This document shows, in pieces, positions 36,470 to 49,000 of a DNA stretch of 64,000 nt. Both the position numbers and the translations under genes were made by a program. The DNA lies in contig JABBOT010000003.1 of assembly GCA_016165875.1 (NCBI GenBank), positions 30,609,663 to 30,673,662 of the forward strand, given 5' to 3'. The DNA comes from Acanthopleura granulata (Eukaryota > Mollusca > Polyplacophora > Chitonida > Chitonidae). Within the stretch, counting starts at the first letter, position 1. Every line of letters begins with the position of its first letter. The notes under the pieces were generated by a model. The model saw nothing but the letters and a program-made list of their open reading frames with translations, made no database searches and was not told the DNA's origin.

Positions 36470-36604
36470 GTCGAAGGGTGGTGTTTTTCTCTTCTCTCTG
36501 TCGGGCTTCCTCCACATGCAAACCTGACCTCTGTCGTGAAAGAGAATCATTGTAAAAATACGACATAGAAACCAGTAAATAAATAAGTAAACAAATAAAT
36601 AAAT
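36470..36604 (+). mobile_element. SINE 3' half, diverged
   Basis: TCTGTCGGGCTTCCTCCACA, AAACCTGACCTCTGTCG, then an AAATAAATAAGT tail. About 130 bp after the full family-2 copy in the same orientation. Confidence 0.65.
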
Positions 36605-37435
36605 TCATTGCAGTTAACAGTCAGTATGCATAAAAAGTGTTATAAAGATGAATTATTCAGTTTGATAATAGGTTTCATTTTTTAGTTGCTTCTTTTCTAC
36701 TACTTTGAAAACACAGTATTAAATATGTTCTGCAAACTTAGATATATATACCGGTTGAATGAAGGTCCCTTTCTACACTACCTCATTTTATGGTTTCCAA
36801 AACTCTTCGCTGTAAGGAATCATCGACATACTGGCTGGGAAAAGTTAGACGAACGACATATATGTTTAGCAGTTACGTGAAACATAAATATATAATGAGT
36901 AAATAAATGTGTTCGTGTGAGTGTCAATATACAACGAACAGTGTTTAGTTAAGCTGTCGAAACACCCCACACTGGAGTTTGTATTTCATTTACATTTGGA
37001 TATATCGGCTGCAAAAATGGAGTCAACCTGACAGGGTGGCCTTTGTGCCCTCCTCTTTTTTCCAATTGTCACTTTTTACGAATCTTTCCAAGGAGATTCT
37101 TCTTTCTATATATATAGCTGTCAGTGTTGTTTACTTATAATGTGACATCCTTACAGGGGAAATTCTGCTTGAATATATATGCGTTGTTTAAGTTGTAGCT
37201 CCATAATAGGACCCTATACACACAAACAAATTGCACTTTATTCCAATGTATCTGCCCCAAGTACATTTGCAAAGTGTCGAATAGGAAAAGTATATGGTGT
37301 GCTGGAACAGATGGGTGAGTTGTAGACCCCTTACATATAAAAAGGTATTAAGTATTCGACACTCTCTGAAAGAAGTCTAATTCTTTTTGCTAGATGATTA
37401 ATTCTTGACCAAGGACGGATTAGAAATTGCAATTA

Positions 37436-37572
37436 ACATCATTGTATTTGTTTCGTAGTTCTACTTAAGCCATGGTGTTAGGTGGATGTCTAAGTTGGTA
37501 CTGTTTAAACACTTTTATCAACAGATAGAATGAAACCCTAACTTAGGTAAATTAAGATGCAGGATTTCATCG
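37436..37572 (-). repeat. Dispersed repeat of 23.4 kb, reversed partial copy
   Basis: The reverse complement contains GGGTTTCATTCTATCTGTTG, CACCATGGCTTAAGTAGAAC and ATGATGTTAATTGCAATTTC, in the same order as the 38.7-kb copy. It lacks the CAGAGCAG end. Confidence 0.7.
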
Positions 37573-38685
37573 GTTATCGAGTTGTGTGTTTGTGGGTATC
37601 TGTTCTCCAATTTCTGTGTGTCGCTCATATCAACTTATACACAATTGCAAAGGTGAAACAAACTTTGAATTTGATCAACAAAATTTTCAGATTGGTCACT
37701 TTTTAGCACTGTGTCTTAGTGTACACAATTTAATTCATTCGGACTTTGTACTGGTCAGACACGTCCACACAAAGGGTATACTGACCCGTCATTGACCGGA
37801 GCCTGGCCAAGAGCTGACCAATGCCCGCAGTATTTAATTAACGTCTAGACAGAAATTGTCAACAAATTACCCCCTGCTCAATTTTACCTTTGTTCCCAAC
37901 ATTTGTGCCGGGCGTCGGAGATATTAGATTGTTTCTTTTTAAACGTGAACTCTTTTTTCTCTGTGTTGTGATAGCACAGCGTAGAACATAACAGATGAGT
38001 GGACGTGTAGGGCTATGTATGAAATAGCTTTACAAAGCACATTCTAATTATTGAACAATGCTACAAGATAATTTTTGAATGTAGTTCGATGTTTCTAGAA
38101 ACATAGTTAGTCTGATAAATAATCTATATCCATGCAGGCACAACAGAATATCAACGCACAGTGGAGACAAGACACTGAGTTTACAAGCAATTTAAATTTC
38201 TGCAAATCGGCAATATTTATTGTAGCAAAAGTTTAAAAGCAAAACAAAATTTCATTCCAATTATTATACCAACGGTATATTTGTGTATAGAAATAGTTCG
38301 TAAAATATTAACAAATATCAATAATATCAATATAAATAAATGTATCAAATTTGGATTGAGTGTTGTTTGATTGTGTTTCTTACAAAGCTTGAAAACAGCA
38401 TCTCCCATATAAAACACCTGTATAATCTTTGCAACAGATTTCATTTGCTTCTCTTATACTAGTATAACACATCGACTGCAGTATTCTTTAATTGGGTATT
38501 GTAAATATCTCCATAGCAACAATCGAAGTGCAGTCAAAACTTTTCATGTCTGACCCTTATTAGACACAACTAATTAGCCTCATAAGTTGGACCTTCTGTC
38601 TGCCTGTCTGATGGGCCGTCGGTCAAGTATTCATATCGCATCTTTTACTCTAGATCGGCCAATTTTGATCACAGCATTTTGAATA

Positions 38686-38935
38686 ATTCTAAACCAGTGA
38701 CGCCTAGGGTATATTGCATTTAACATCACTGCAATTTTTTTTAACCCACTTCTGCTTAAGCCATGGTGTTCGGGGGCGTGTAGGCTGTCACTTCTTAAAC
38801 ACTGACATGATCGGTTAAAATGAAACCCTATAACTGAGGTAAATTGACAAGAGGCCGCATTCCACCGTTGACGTGTGACCATTTGCCAATTATCACACTG
38901 TCGTCACCGTTCTGGTTTTACTCTCCATGCTAGGG
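38686..38935 (-). repeat. Dispersed repeat of 23.4 kb, reversed copy
   Basis: Best-preserved copy: the reverse complement reads GAGAGTAAAACCAGAACGGT, GGCAAATGGTCACACGTCAA, CAATTTACCTCAGTTATAGG, CACCATGGCTTAAGCAGAAG, then TGCAGTGATGTTAAATGCAA. Confidence 0.78.
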
Positions 38936-39369
38936 TCTTGTATATCCAATCTTTAACATGGGCCATTCACCTCACGAGGGACCTAAATGGAAGACAACAA
39001 GAAATCCCATATCGATGTTGCGGCTTTTGCGAATTGTCGCTGGTTCACTTGTATAACGAGTTTCAGGTTTATGAATGGAGAAAAAAATACAGAATATCGT
39101 TACACCACTGTTTTTCGCCAAGTACCTGCTAATACACCTATAGCCGAAGAGACAAGATAGGTCAGGGGTCAATTTGCAGAGGCGAAATCAACACTTGAAC
39201 CATGTCAGTGGGGAACGTATTCCTCTATTGCAATTTCCAATATATCAGAACTGTTGATCTAAGTTTACTTGAACATCTCAACAGCATGTTTCTTCGTGAA
39301 GGAATTAAACTTAAATGAAAGCAGAGAAGACTGCATATCTCTTAACTATTGCATAGTTGTTTACTTATA

Positions 39370-39475
39370 TGACTGGTGTCTAACAATTTACTTCGCGAAA
39401 AATGTTTCTTTCATACGCTGGTGGTCAAGTTTATCACTGGAAGAAACCGAGGAACAAGGCAGTTGTACAGAAAGT
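39370..39475 (-). mobile_element. SINE family 1 remnant, reverse
   Basis: A weak match: a GGTGTCTAACA end, TTTCTTTCATACGCTGGTGG and GGAAGAAACCGAG correspond to the reversed 3' body. Heavily diverged. Confidence 0.4.
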
Positions 39476-40293
39476 GTCTGCTAGAGTTACTTCCCATTAT
39501 GATATATCTATCAGCCGTACGTCCCGGTCTTGTGCAATAAGAGAACATTTACCATGCTGTTTTTGGCAGATTACAGTAAATCTTGAATCTTAAATCTTAT
39601 ACCCTACATTCTTGTGTGTCTGTGTTCAATACTCGAACACACATATAACTGTCATCATCGTATAAGTAAAAATTATTGACAAAGGCGTTTAAAGTGACTT
39701 TGACGTTTGCCACTATGTGTACACAGCAAAAAAAGTAAAACAACAGGTATCTCAGAAAATTATTTTAAAAATTCGGTCGAAGTTTAATAGATCACAAGAT
39801 GGAATTGAGGATAGGGCGCTATCGGGTAGTTCACTCGTAGCAAACATACTGCAGAAGCCCTGAAGAACTTGGCCAATTACAAGTCCTGTAAACTTCACGT
39901 GATACACTGGATGCAACCTCGTATCTCCTCAGCTGTTGACTGTTACTGGGGTTTCTTTTGGTTAATAAACAGACATTGGAGCAATAATTTTGCGTGTAAA
40001 TTTTGAGTGTAAAATTGAAGCACTCTGGTCCAACAGGATAGTGATATATTTACGTGAAATTAATAACGGCATTTTATTTAGTTATTTGTCCGGACGAAGT
40101 GACAAGAAAACAGTCTCGGGACAGCTATTGCCTGAGAATGAGAAGACTTCGCTGCACAATTTTTCCTTACCCTTTAGCGAAGCCAGATTAATAAAGGAAA
40201 TATCCAATAAGAATGTGTTACAGGTGCCCTGCTGATGTCTACAGCGAGCTAATGCTGACACCCATGCTTGAGGAGACGAAGCTATAAAATTGC

Positions 40294-40818
40294 GCACCAA
40301 ATAAAAGTGTGATTAATGTAACACTTTACTAACACGCTAATCTGTTTGTGTGTTAAAATAAATTCTGGCAATGTGGGCCCACACAGTAAAATATCAACAA
40401 ATTGTAAGTGTAAAACAATAGTAGACAAATAATGACGTATTTAGATAAATCTATCCCTGTATCGTATATTACCGGAATGTTGGATTTCTCTCTGTTGTAA
40501 TGAACACGTATTAACGTTTTAACGCCAGTGTGTTATTACATCAACACCGATGTTACGGATTTAACGCATTAGCATATAAACTATTAACACATCTATTGGG
40601 TGTGTCATTCTGGTCATTAATACTTGAACACGTGTTTGGTTGTTTGCAGAGGTATATTTTGAACTAAAATCCACCTTTAATATATGATATGGGATAAATT
40701 TACCATAGAGTAGTGGATATTTTACTGTGTAGGCCCACATTGTCAGCATTCAACACGTTAACGTGTTAGTAAAGTGTTAGAAATATGTGTTAATATAATA
40801 ACACTTTTGTTTGGTGTG
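40294..40818. mobile_element. Non-autonomous DNA element with about 100-bp terminal inverted repeats
   Basis: The left end 40294-40392 and right end 40719-40818 are inverted copies sharing CACCAAAYAAAAGTGT, AACACTTTACTAACACG, AATGTGGGCC-ACACAGTAAAAT. The interior is about 325 bp, AT-rich and without a transposase frame. No clean target-site duplication could be read, so the superfamily is open. Confidence 0.8.
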
Positions 40819-42609
40819 TGAAAGACGATATTGTACCCGCGAAGTGTGCCATGACAATCTGCCAAACTCGAAGACTCTTCGGTCGTTTTGAACAGAGCGA
40901 ACAGAGCGAACAGAGGCGTAGACACCAACATTCTTACCAAAATGGGCGTTTCAGGTCTGTAATATCAAGACTAGTTTCCCAAAACGATAAATAATACAAA
41001 CCAAACAACTAAGAAAATATATAAAATATAAAAAAATTAGGACGGAATCATGCAAGGAGAAGCAGTCAACAGTTTTCAATAATGACGAAAAGACGCAACG
41101 AATGCTCTAGGCGGATAAATAAAATCAGTCGTGTACCAGTTCAATATCCCTGTATTGGGCTTTTTTGTTTCTACTTTTCTCTATCAATTTTTTACGCCCG
41201 ATCACGTAAACACTACCCCTAATTTCGGAACCGTGTGCCTGAAGTGGTTTATTACCGATGGTGCAGGGGTGCTCCGAGGCAATGTGACGTCACTTCAGAT
41301 GGCTAACATAGTAAAATGGAGTCACCATATGAGATGTTTAGTAATGACGATCATTTGCCATTATTCCGTTGTTAGGTGTTGAAGAATGTTTTAGATATTT
41401 TTAGAACACCTCTGAAAATTTTTCTTTGGACTTAACTCTAGTTTATGACTTCATGTTCACTTTACTGTCCCTCTGGAAAAGAAAATAAAAGGTGTACGTT
41501 ACTTTCAACCGTGTTAGTAAATGTAAGTACGATCCCGTGAGGGATTTCTCATGATTAGTGCCTGGTGTTTTGAGAGAGATAATAGCTCTTATATCTTATA
41601 TAATTTTTAGTTATTGCGCTTCAGAAATGTTAATTTACTGAAACCCAACCTTTATTACAATACAAATTCCAAATACCAAGTCAATGGCTATGAACAAAGT
41701 TAGGTACCAGAATGTTGTGTTTCATATTATGTTATAAGTCTTGCATTACACATCTTTCCTGTTTTGCACAAAGAATATCGTTGATTTGATTTGCCGAGCA
41801 TCCCGAATGCATGCCTGAGGTAGATAGTATGTGCTCCCAACAGACCTGCTCAAAGGAGTACACGAGTTCAAGGTAAGCATAAGGCCGAACGTAAGAGAGG
41901 ATAAACCCTCTCTGACATTTGCAGTTGGCATCAAGATAAAGGGAACACTGGAGGGATCCAGAAACGCGATCCGGTTCGTTCAAGAAACGGTGGCTGTGGG
42001 TTGTTGCTTGAAGGATCTATCAGGAGGGCCGAGAGATAGTATTGTCAGTGGTGTGATAGGGGCTTCCACGCATTTCAACATTAGCAGTGCCAGCAGGCCT
42101 GAACAAGGAGAAGGTTTACCAAGAGCTACAGGGCATCACTGTTAGGCCTAACGGTATATAACGGAATAACGGTATCAGGAGTAAGCACACCGGGGCACCT
42201 CCCACCCCCACCTCCAGAGTGTAGCGACAGCAAGGAGCGAACTGATGAAGCTATCGAGTTAGCGGAATGCACGGCTGACGGAGTGGGCAGTCAAAATAAC
42301 CATGGGGTACTGACAGCCACCGGTTGCTGGCTAATGGCAGGCATTAATCTGACCTCACGTGCCCGGAGAGATGACCGAAACCGTTAAAAACACTCCGCGC
42401 TAAGGGCCAATTTCCGGAAGAGTTTTTGTTTCCAGTGTGAGGTCATTTGGAAACACTTCTTTATCTTGTTTGAGGTCAAAGTCTGGAAGTGATTTCCACT
42501 TTGATGTTTTTATCGAAGTTTTTCATCTTTGGGAACCATTTTGAAGCTATAATTATTTCCATGCTGTGGGCACACGGGAGAAATGATTGGTGTTTTATAC
42601 TTCACTGTG
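40819..42609. other. Spacer upstream of Ras-like gene B, with one unassigned frame
   Basis: A 104-codon plus-strand frame at 41831-42145 and the opposite frame 41732-41983 lie in a segment of higher G+C (about 41.8-42.4 kb) than its surroundings. I cannot match either to a family; an old mobile-element fragment or part of the 5' region of gene B are both possible. Confidence 0.35.
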
Positions 42610-42915
42610 TATATATTTCCAGGATCAACAGTACACAGTAAGACTGATTTGTGTATTATGCCCCATCGTGCTTCCCCGTTCATCGGTATACGGACGACCT
42701 ACTGAATTTGTGTGTTCATACTACGTCGTCCAGTTGTTTCCAGTTTGCTGAAAGTACGCAGATGAACTTATTAATATGCTACATCGTGTACTTTTTGTCA
42801 TATTCATCAGTACACAGATGAACTGATTTGTGTATTCATGCTACATCGTCTAGCTGTTTTCAAGCTCAACAGCAAACAGCGAACTGATAAGTCTGTACTA
42901 TGCTACATCGTAGAC
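42610..42915 (+). repeat. 60-62-bp degenerate tandem array just upstream of Ras-like gene B
   Basis: Five units spaced 60-62 bp apart, each centred on a CTACATCGT-like core (near 42661, 42721, 42780, 42841 and 42903), with AGTACACAGATGAACTGATT and TGTGTATTCATG before it. The array ends six bases before the likely start codon and supplies an alternative in-frame ATG at 42838. Confidence 0.85.
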
Positions 42916-42921
42916 TCAAAG

Positions 42922-43030
42922 ATGTCTTCGTCAAACAGCAATTCCAAAATTTTGCGAAAGATATCTATGGTGAATCGCCCTCGACCCTTCAGGGTTGCCC
43001 TCCTAGGACAAAAAGGAGTGGGCAAGTCAG
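42922..43030 (+). CDS. Ras-like gene B, exon 1 (P-loop)
   Basis: Encodes MSSSNSNSKI through the P-loop and ends one base into a codon before a GTAGGT donor. Preceded directly by the 60-bp tandem array. Confidence 0.8.
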
Positions 43031-46000
43031 GTAGGTTCTAACGTATAACTCCAACGTAATATGAACAACTTCATGAATTCATTATCTGCGATTCCGATTC
43101 TTTTGTTTAAGTGTCAGTCTCAGTTTATTCAACTGAATACAGGTCACTCGGTTCCGCTTACAGGGCAGATAACAAATGCGTTGTGGTAACAAAATATCAA
43201 AACAAAATGTTTACGGATATGTGTACACGGATAAACGAAAGGAAAAACACTGGTCCTTTTTATCTCTGTAATTAACAGTACATACTAAAAGCCGGATCAG
43301 AAAACAGAAAGACGGGTAGAAATATATAAGTTACTTTAAAGGTTAAAACGTCCTAAGGCGGCGTGAATTAAGAACGAGTATATTAAGGCTAAGTTTTGTG
43401 AAGGTGATGCCTGGATGGCACTCCTTCTTGTACAAAGCAATCGTCGTTTTATATCGGATGGGTTTTTTTCTTTTTTGTTGAAAAATGTATTCATGCTTCT
43501 ATCCTTGAATCGTTCCTTCATGTATGTCATTACATTTTCTCAAGTTCCCTCTACATAATAAAGCAACTACAACGCTCCTTTAACGCGTTCAAGAAATACC
43601 TTTGTGACACGCGATATGTACAGTTTAGACAGTGCTTTACATGTTTGCCTCAGAAATATTTTTCTGAAACAAAATTAAACAAATCTATGTAAAACGCGCC
43701 ACATTCTTGGCGTTATCAGATGATGTGCATTTCGATGTATCACAACTACGCGTACATTTATATACAAGTATATTACAAACATTTCAGTCCTGATATTCTC
43801 ATTATTCATTGGCAAACGCGGAAAAATATTTTCATAGGATGTGCGTGTATTCTATTTCAGGCTGGTTTAAAATTTACTATGAAACAGAAAGGTGGCGCAA
43901 AATATTTGCCTGAATTAATTGATTTGATTTGATTGATGTTTTACGCGGTACACAAGAATATTTCACTTATACGACGGCGACCAGCATTATTGTGGAAGGA
44001 ATCCGGGCAAACCCCGGGGGAAACCCACGACCATCCATAGGTTGCTGGCAGACCTTCCCACATACGGCCGGAGAGGAAGCCAGCATGAGCTGGGATTGAA
44101 CTCACAGCGACCGCTTTGGTAGGAGGCTTCGGGCATCGCGCTGTGTTAGCGCACTTACCGACTGAGTCACGGAGGCCCTTTTGCCTGAATTAAAGCATTA
44201 CAGCTACTTAGAGAACTGTGCTACATTCCTTAACCAATATGTGTAGACCTTTGTACCTCACCGTTTTGATTCCATCAAAAATGGTTCCATATATATATTG
44301 CCAAACGCCTCAGTCGGTTATCTTGGCGGTCTATATTCTTGAGTCAAATAAAAAAAATGCTGTTCGAGGGGAGTAATCCTTCAAAACATATTCGCTGGCT
44401 CCGATACTTCATGTAGAGAGCTTCCCAAAGGCGTTTTTAGTTTTGAAGATTTCTACATGGCTTTAAATAGTATTGTCCATGTGCGCTATGTGTGTGAAAA
44501 TGCATTGCAATTTGTAAAGGGAATTCAGCGGGGAGATTCATGGGTTTGCATTTACTTGATACGGTAAAGTGCATGTGATCTGCAATTACGTGCATTTAGG
44601 ACGACTTGTGTGAACTAATGTGAACAAAATCGAAAATCATCAATTTTGAGCACTATTATTTCTGCAAATTCATCTTAAAAGAAAAGACAACAAAAAATGT
44701 AATAAAGTTATTTCAGAGGAGGGGTGAACGGATACAGGCATTTTTTTATGACGTGGTTGGCAACTGTATAAATCGCCTTTTAATCTGGAATTCTTACCAG
44801 GCCATGGGATGCACGAGGTCGCGTCATCTGAGCCCTACGCTCTTCAGCATTAGAGGCGAGACGTTCGTTTGTCTCCTTTGTTCCCCTTATTATTACATAT
44901 AGTGTGGCCTCCTGGTTGAGATATTGGGGAATAATTCCAGACGTATTTCTCTATCACTTTCTCAGTGATAATTGCTTTGAAGTGTATCAGAATTGTCTCG
45001 TAATAAGAGGCTAAAAAGCTCATTTAACACAACTTCTGCACGGCAAAATATAATGGTGAAGTAGATACAGGTAACGTGACAGCGGAAACATGCTTTCTTC
45101 AGTGGTGGAAATATCTCACCCTCGATTGGTTTGAACTACGATATCTAGGGTATCCTACATCACAAATATAAAAATGGCAATTTTAACTTTAAATGGGATT
45201 CTTTAATGATACATATATACATTTGGTCTTGTGTTGTCTTTTGTTTTAAATCTCACTATTTCACATATTACCGTATGTAACTGGATGTTACAAAGTTCCC
45301 TCAGTGCACCAGAAGTTTCAACTGCTGTATGATATGCTTAATTACTGTTGGTAGAGTAAATCAACCATGACGTTAATCGGTGGAGTGTTTGTGCATAATA
45401 ACGTGTTTTTTAACCACCATTTAATCGACAAGTAAATAATCTCATCTGTTATCTGGAACTGTGAATAAAAAAAAATCTCCGATACTGCAGTTTTATGGTA
45501 TATACAGCGCTTTAAGACAGAGAAATTCATTCAGGCGAGTGTTAGTATAACACATGCTCAATACATACACTTTTCTTGGCTGGTTAATTAAAACTTTGAA
45601 TAAACAGCTTGGCGCTGACAAGTTTATTGTCTGATCTTTCTATATTGTGTGCGGATAGATTTTGGTTCCTGTTCAAGTAAACAGCGCCACACCTTTGGAT
45701 TTAACCTTACGTTCCATGCGCTCAACACATTTACTTTTAACAGTTAATTTATTAGCAAAACAGCTTCCCAGATTTGCGTGCCATTTGACGAATGGGAACT
45801 GATCTGGTTACAGGCAGCTGTAGTCGGCAGCTAAGTTAATAGCGCAATCACTGTATAGACGCCAGCACACGCTTACTTATCACTGTGTATATTTAGCTAG
45901 AGTGAGATACCATCGGGAATAAATATCATAGTAAATTGCCTTGCCATCGGTCCTCCGTTATCGGTCTAACTGAAAGGATACAAACTTTATTACAAGGCCC

Positions 46001-49000
46001 CCTAAGTCTCTTGGAGATACCAGGGCCTATATCTCGATTCGTATGAACGTTTGTTTTACGATAGAAAGAATTTCGCCACATTCGATGTGAATGTTAAGAT
46101 AAATTTAACGGTATTCCCTGGCTGCGACAAAACTGTATGGTTTGGTGCCAGAAGAACCACTTGGCACTCATCCACCCAACCCCATTCATCCTGGATCAGA
46201 TATGTTTTCTAACTCACAACAGTAAAATGCCTATTATACCCCTGTTATGCTTGTGACCAAACACATACAGCTTCCCTCGGACTGCACCTCACAAGGTAGA
46301 ATTGAAGGCATTCCTTGGCGGAGTTGGTAAAATGAAGGGCAGATAGCGAGGTGTCTGTTGGTTGTAATGAATCCTCTCTCTTACCTCCTGTAGATGACAA
46401 GTGCGGTGCCAATAAAAACTATAATGTGTATATTTTTATAATAGCAATTATGTTATAATGTGGGTGTTCTTGGAAAAGACTTATCATTAGATTAAGTGAA
46501 ATATATGAAAACAAATCGCCATAGATATTTTATCATACTTCACTATAGTCGTGTTATTCTGTAGTACTGCTGCAAGCGACACTTTTTGTGAATATATTTC
46601 CTTACGTAATCAATCACTGGCGTTTTTCAGCACCATTCTGAACCATTTACTCCAATTATCCGTGCACTTTTTTCCTTTATGTGCTGAGCTATATAAATAC
46701 ATGGCAAGTTTCTTATAATAAATTTGTTGCAAACATTACACAATTAGAACAACTCCAGTTGCTGTAATTTTTGTTTTCTTATTTATTATGGGGATATACG
46801 CAACAAAAGACTTTTATGTTCTTTCGAGATGTAAAAACCTATTTTGAGGAATTTCGCTATTTGCGATCGGATTTATATATGAAATAGTGGTACAGGACAG
46901 CAAGGGACTAAATTGGGGGAGATATATGGCAGGTTTGCTTTTCTATCACCCAGAACTCAGACCTGTTACTTTCATAGAAAAATGCAATTTAAGATTGATA
47001 ACATGATAGCATTTTTTTCAGCAAAAAAATTATAAAATGACATTTTTTTAGGATAGGATAAAAACAGCGATATATTCACATGAGAAAGTATTAACGACTT
47101 TATCGTCATTATACTTGTCTCTCTGCACGTACTTTCAATTGTTGTATTTACATATACCATATGCAGATCAACCGATTAATATATATATATATATGTTGAT
47201 ATATTTTTACTCCTCAGCTCTGACAGTACGCTTCCTAACTCGCCGTTTCATAGGAGACTACGATCCCAACCTAGGTAAGTCATGTACATTGTACAGTACA
47301 TACCTGGTCACAAGTTGTGTTTATTTATATCAAAACGTCAAGTTGAATATCTTATCCAAATGTGTTTTCTTGCACGTTTTTGTTTTAATATTTACGGTTA
47401 CTGGGAATAGTGACGTTTAGCTGACGTTTAGCTGTTTTGACATCAGACTCTGAGTCATCCTATGAGTGAGACATTCTTGAGTAATGTTCAACAATCAAAT
47501 ATAATACTTTATCAAGTTTGTGTAGAATTACCTGAGTGTCATCGTAGGACTTGAATGATGGTCAAATGTAAACATCAAATAAAATAGTATCTCCCTCAAG
47601 AAATTCGTATCATGTTAGTAAATGCTAGGTTAAGGTTCTAATACAACTCACAAATGTATATTAACCTCTTTACCCAATTTATATTGTCATTTCTCTTCAC
47701 TCAAACGAGGTTTACTATGCCATATAAATAGTGATTTCTTTTATCGGCGTTTTAGCCATTTTTCCAAATGGGTATTGCTAAAAATTTTCTTGTTTTAATG
47801 GCTAACTTTACCCAAAAGAATGCGTCCCTCTTTTGTTTCAGAAAAAGTGTACACCTGCACCCGATGTGTGGATGGTGAAACGATAACATTTGAAATCCTG
47901 GATACTGTAGGAGTGGTAAGGATAACCTGTCGTGACTTCATTAAACATTATGATTATTTTCACCAGCCATTCAAGATAGGTCTACGAGATGAATACTCGT
48001 TCGGTATCGTCTGTCTAAGATGTCAATAAAATGACTTTCCACGCACATCTTAATCCGTGAGTATGTTTTAGCACGGCTGGAAGGATGGAATACAGCAAAC
48101 TGATAACACATTGAATTTCTTTTGTTTTGCAAAATAAACATGACAAAATATATATAATTCTTATATCATGTCTGGTTCTTGTTAGGATACCCAAGGGTGC
48201 AAATACCGACTGCATAATCAGTTACGCCTGTGAATGTCCGGTTACGCAGCATGGATTCCGCACTCATATTATAGCGTACGTCTCATGTAACTCGGGCCAT
48301 CTAATGTGTTTTCGTAACGATAAGGCGTTGTGATTAAACCCAGTTGCTAAGGCGATGGCTGCTCTTTGATCTGTGGACTTAGAGCTAACTGAATTAATGC
48401 ATGCCACTTATAACAACTTCACTTGTGCTTGGGAGATGATCAAAGACAAAGATGTGTTTAGAAATATCTTGATTCCCACCGCACCATAAATCCTTCTGGT
48501 ACGTGGGAAGGTCTGCCAGCAACTTTCCGATGGTCGTGGGTTTCCCCCGGGATCTGTCCGGTTTCCTGCCACCATAATGCTGGCCGCCGTCGTATACGGG
48601 AAATATTCTTGAGTACCGCGTAAAACACCGAAAATATAAATAAATAAATGAAATAGATAAATTCCTCTGGAATAGCATATCACAATTCAGATGACATTCG
48701 GGTTCGTGGTTGTATTTTTTTCATAACATCGACCAAGATGTGTGCGTTAAAGCATGTGGTGATTTCCAGAAAAACCATTCCCTCGCGTTTTACTTTGAAA
48801 CTTTTTCTAAGCTAAGATTTGAAACATGTTAGTTTGGTCACCTTTATTTGGCTTATAACATGCGTGTAAGAATTGTCATTATACTTCACTTACTTACTTT
48901 CGCTACATATATGTTTACTTCAAACTGTTCCTGTTTTAATTACGTCACCCCTTTTACTTCGTTTTTCCAGAAGCGACACATTTTTTTTTCTATAAACCGG

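Larger units (their letters stand above)
36605..40293. other. Spacer between the two Ras-like genes
   Basis: No gene recognised. It holds two reversed copies of the 'AGTAAAACCAGAGCAG' repeat (37.4 and 38.7 kb) and a weak reverse SINE remnant near 39.4 kb. Small frames are unsupported. Confidence 0.4.
43031..47217. other. Intron 1 of Ras-like gene B
   Basis: 4187 bp. Holds a reversed full SINE (43.9-44.2 kb) and the first copy of a 0.59-kb duplicated sequence (44.7-45.25 kb). No other gene recognised. Confidence 0.7.

Noticed and set aside
42838..42921. Upstream ATG as start of Ras-like gene B
   Set aside because: The 28 extra residues are read from a degenerate tandem array and are unlike any Ras N-terminus I know; kept as an alternative only.
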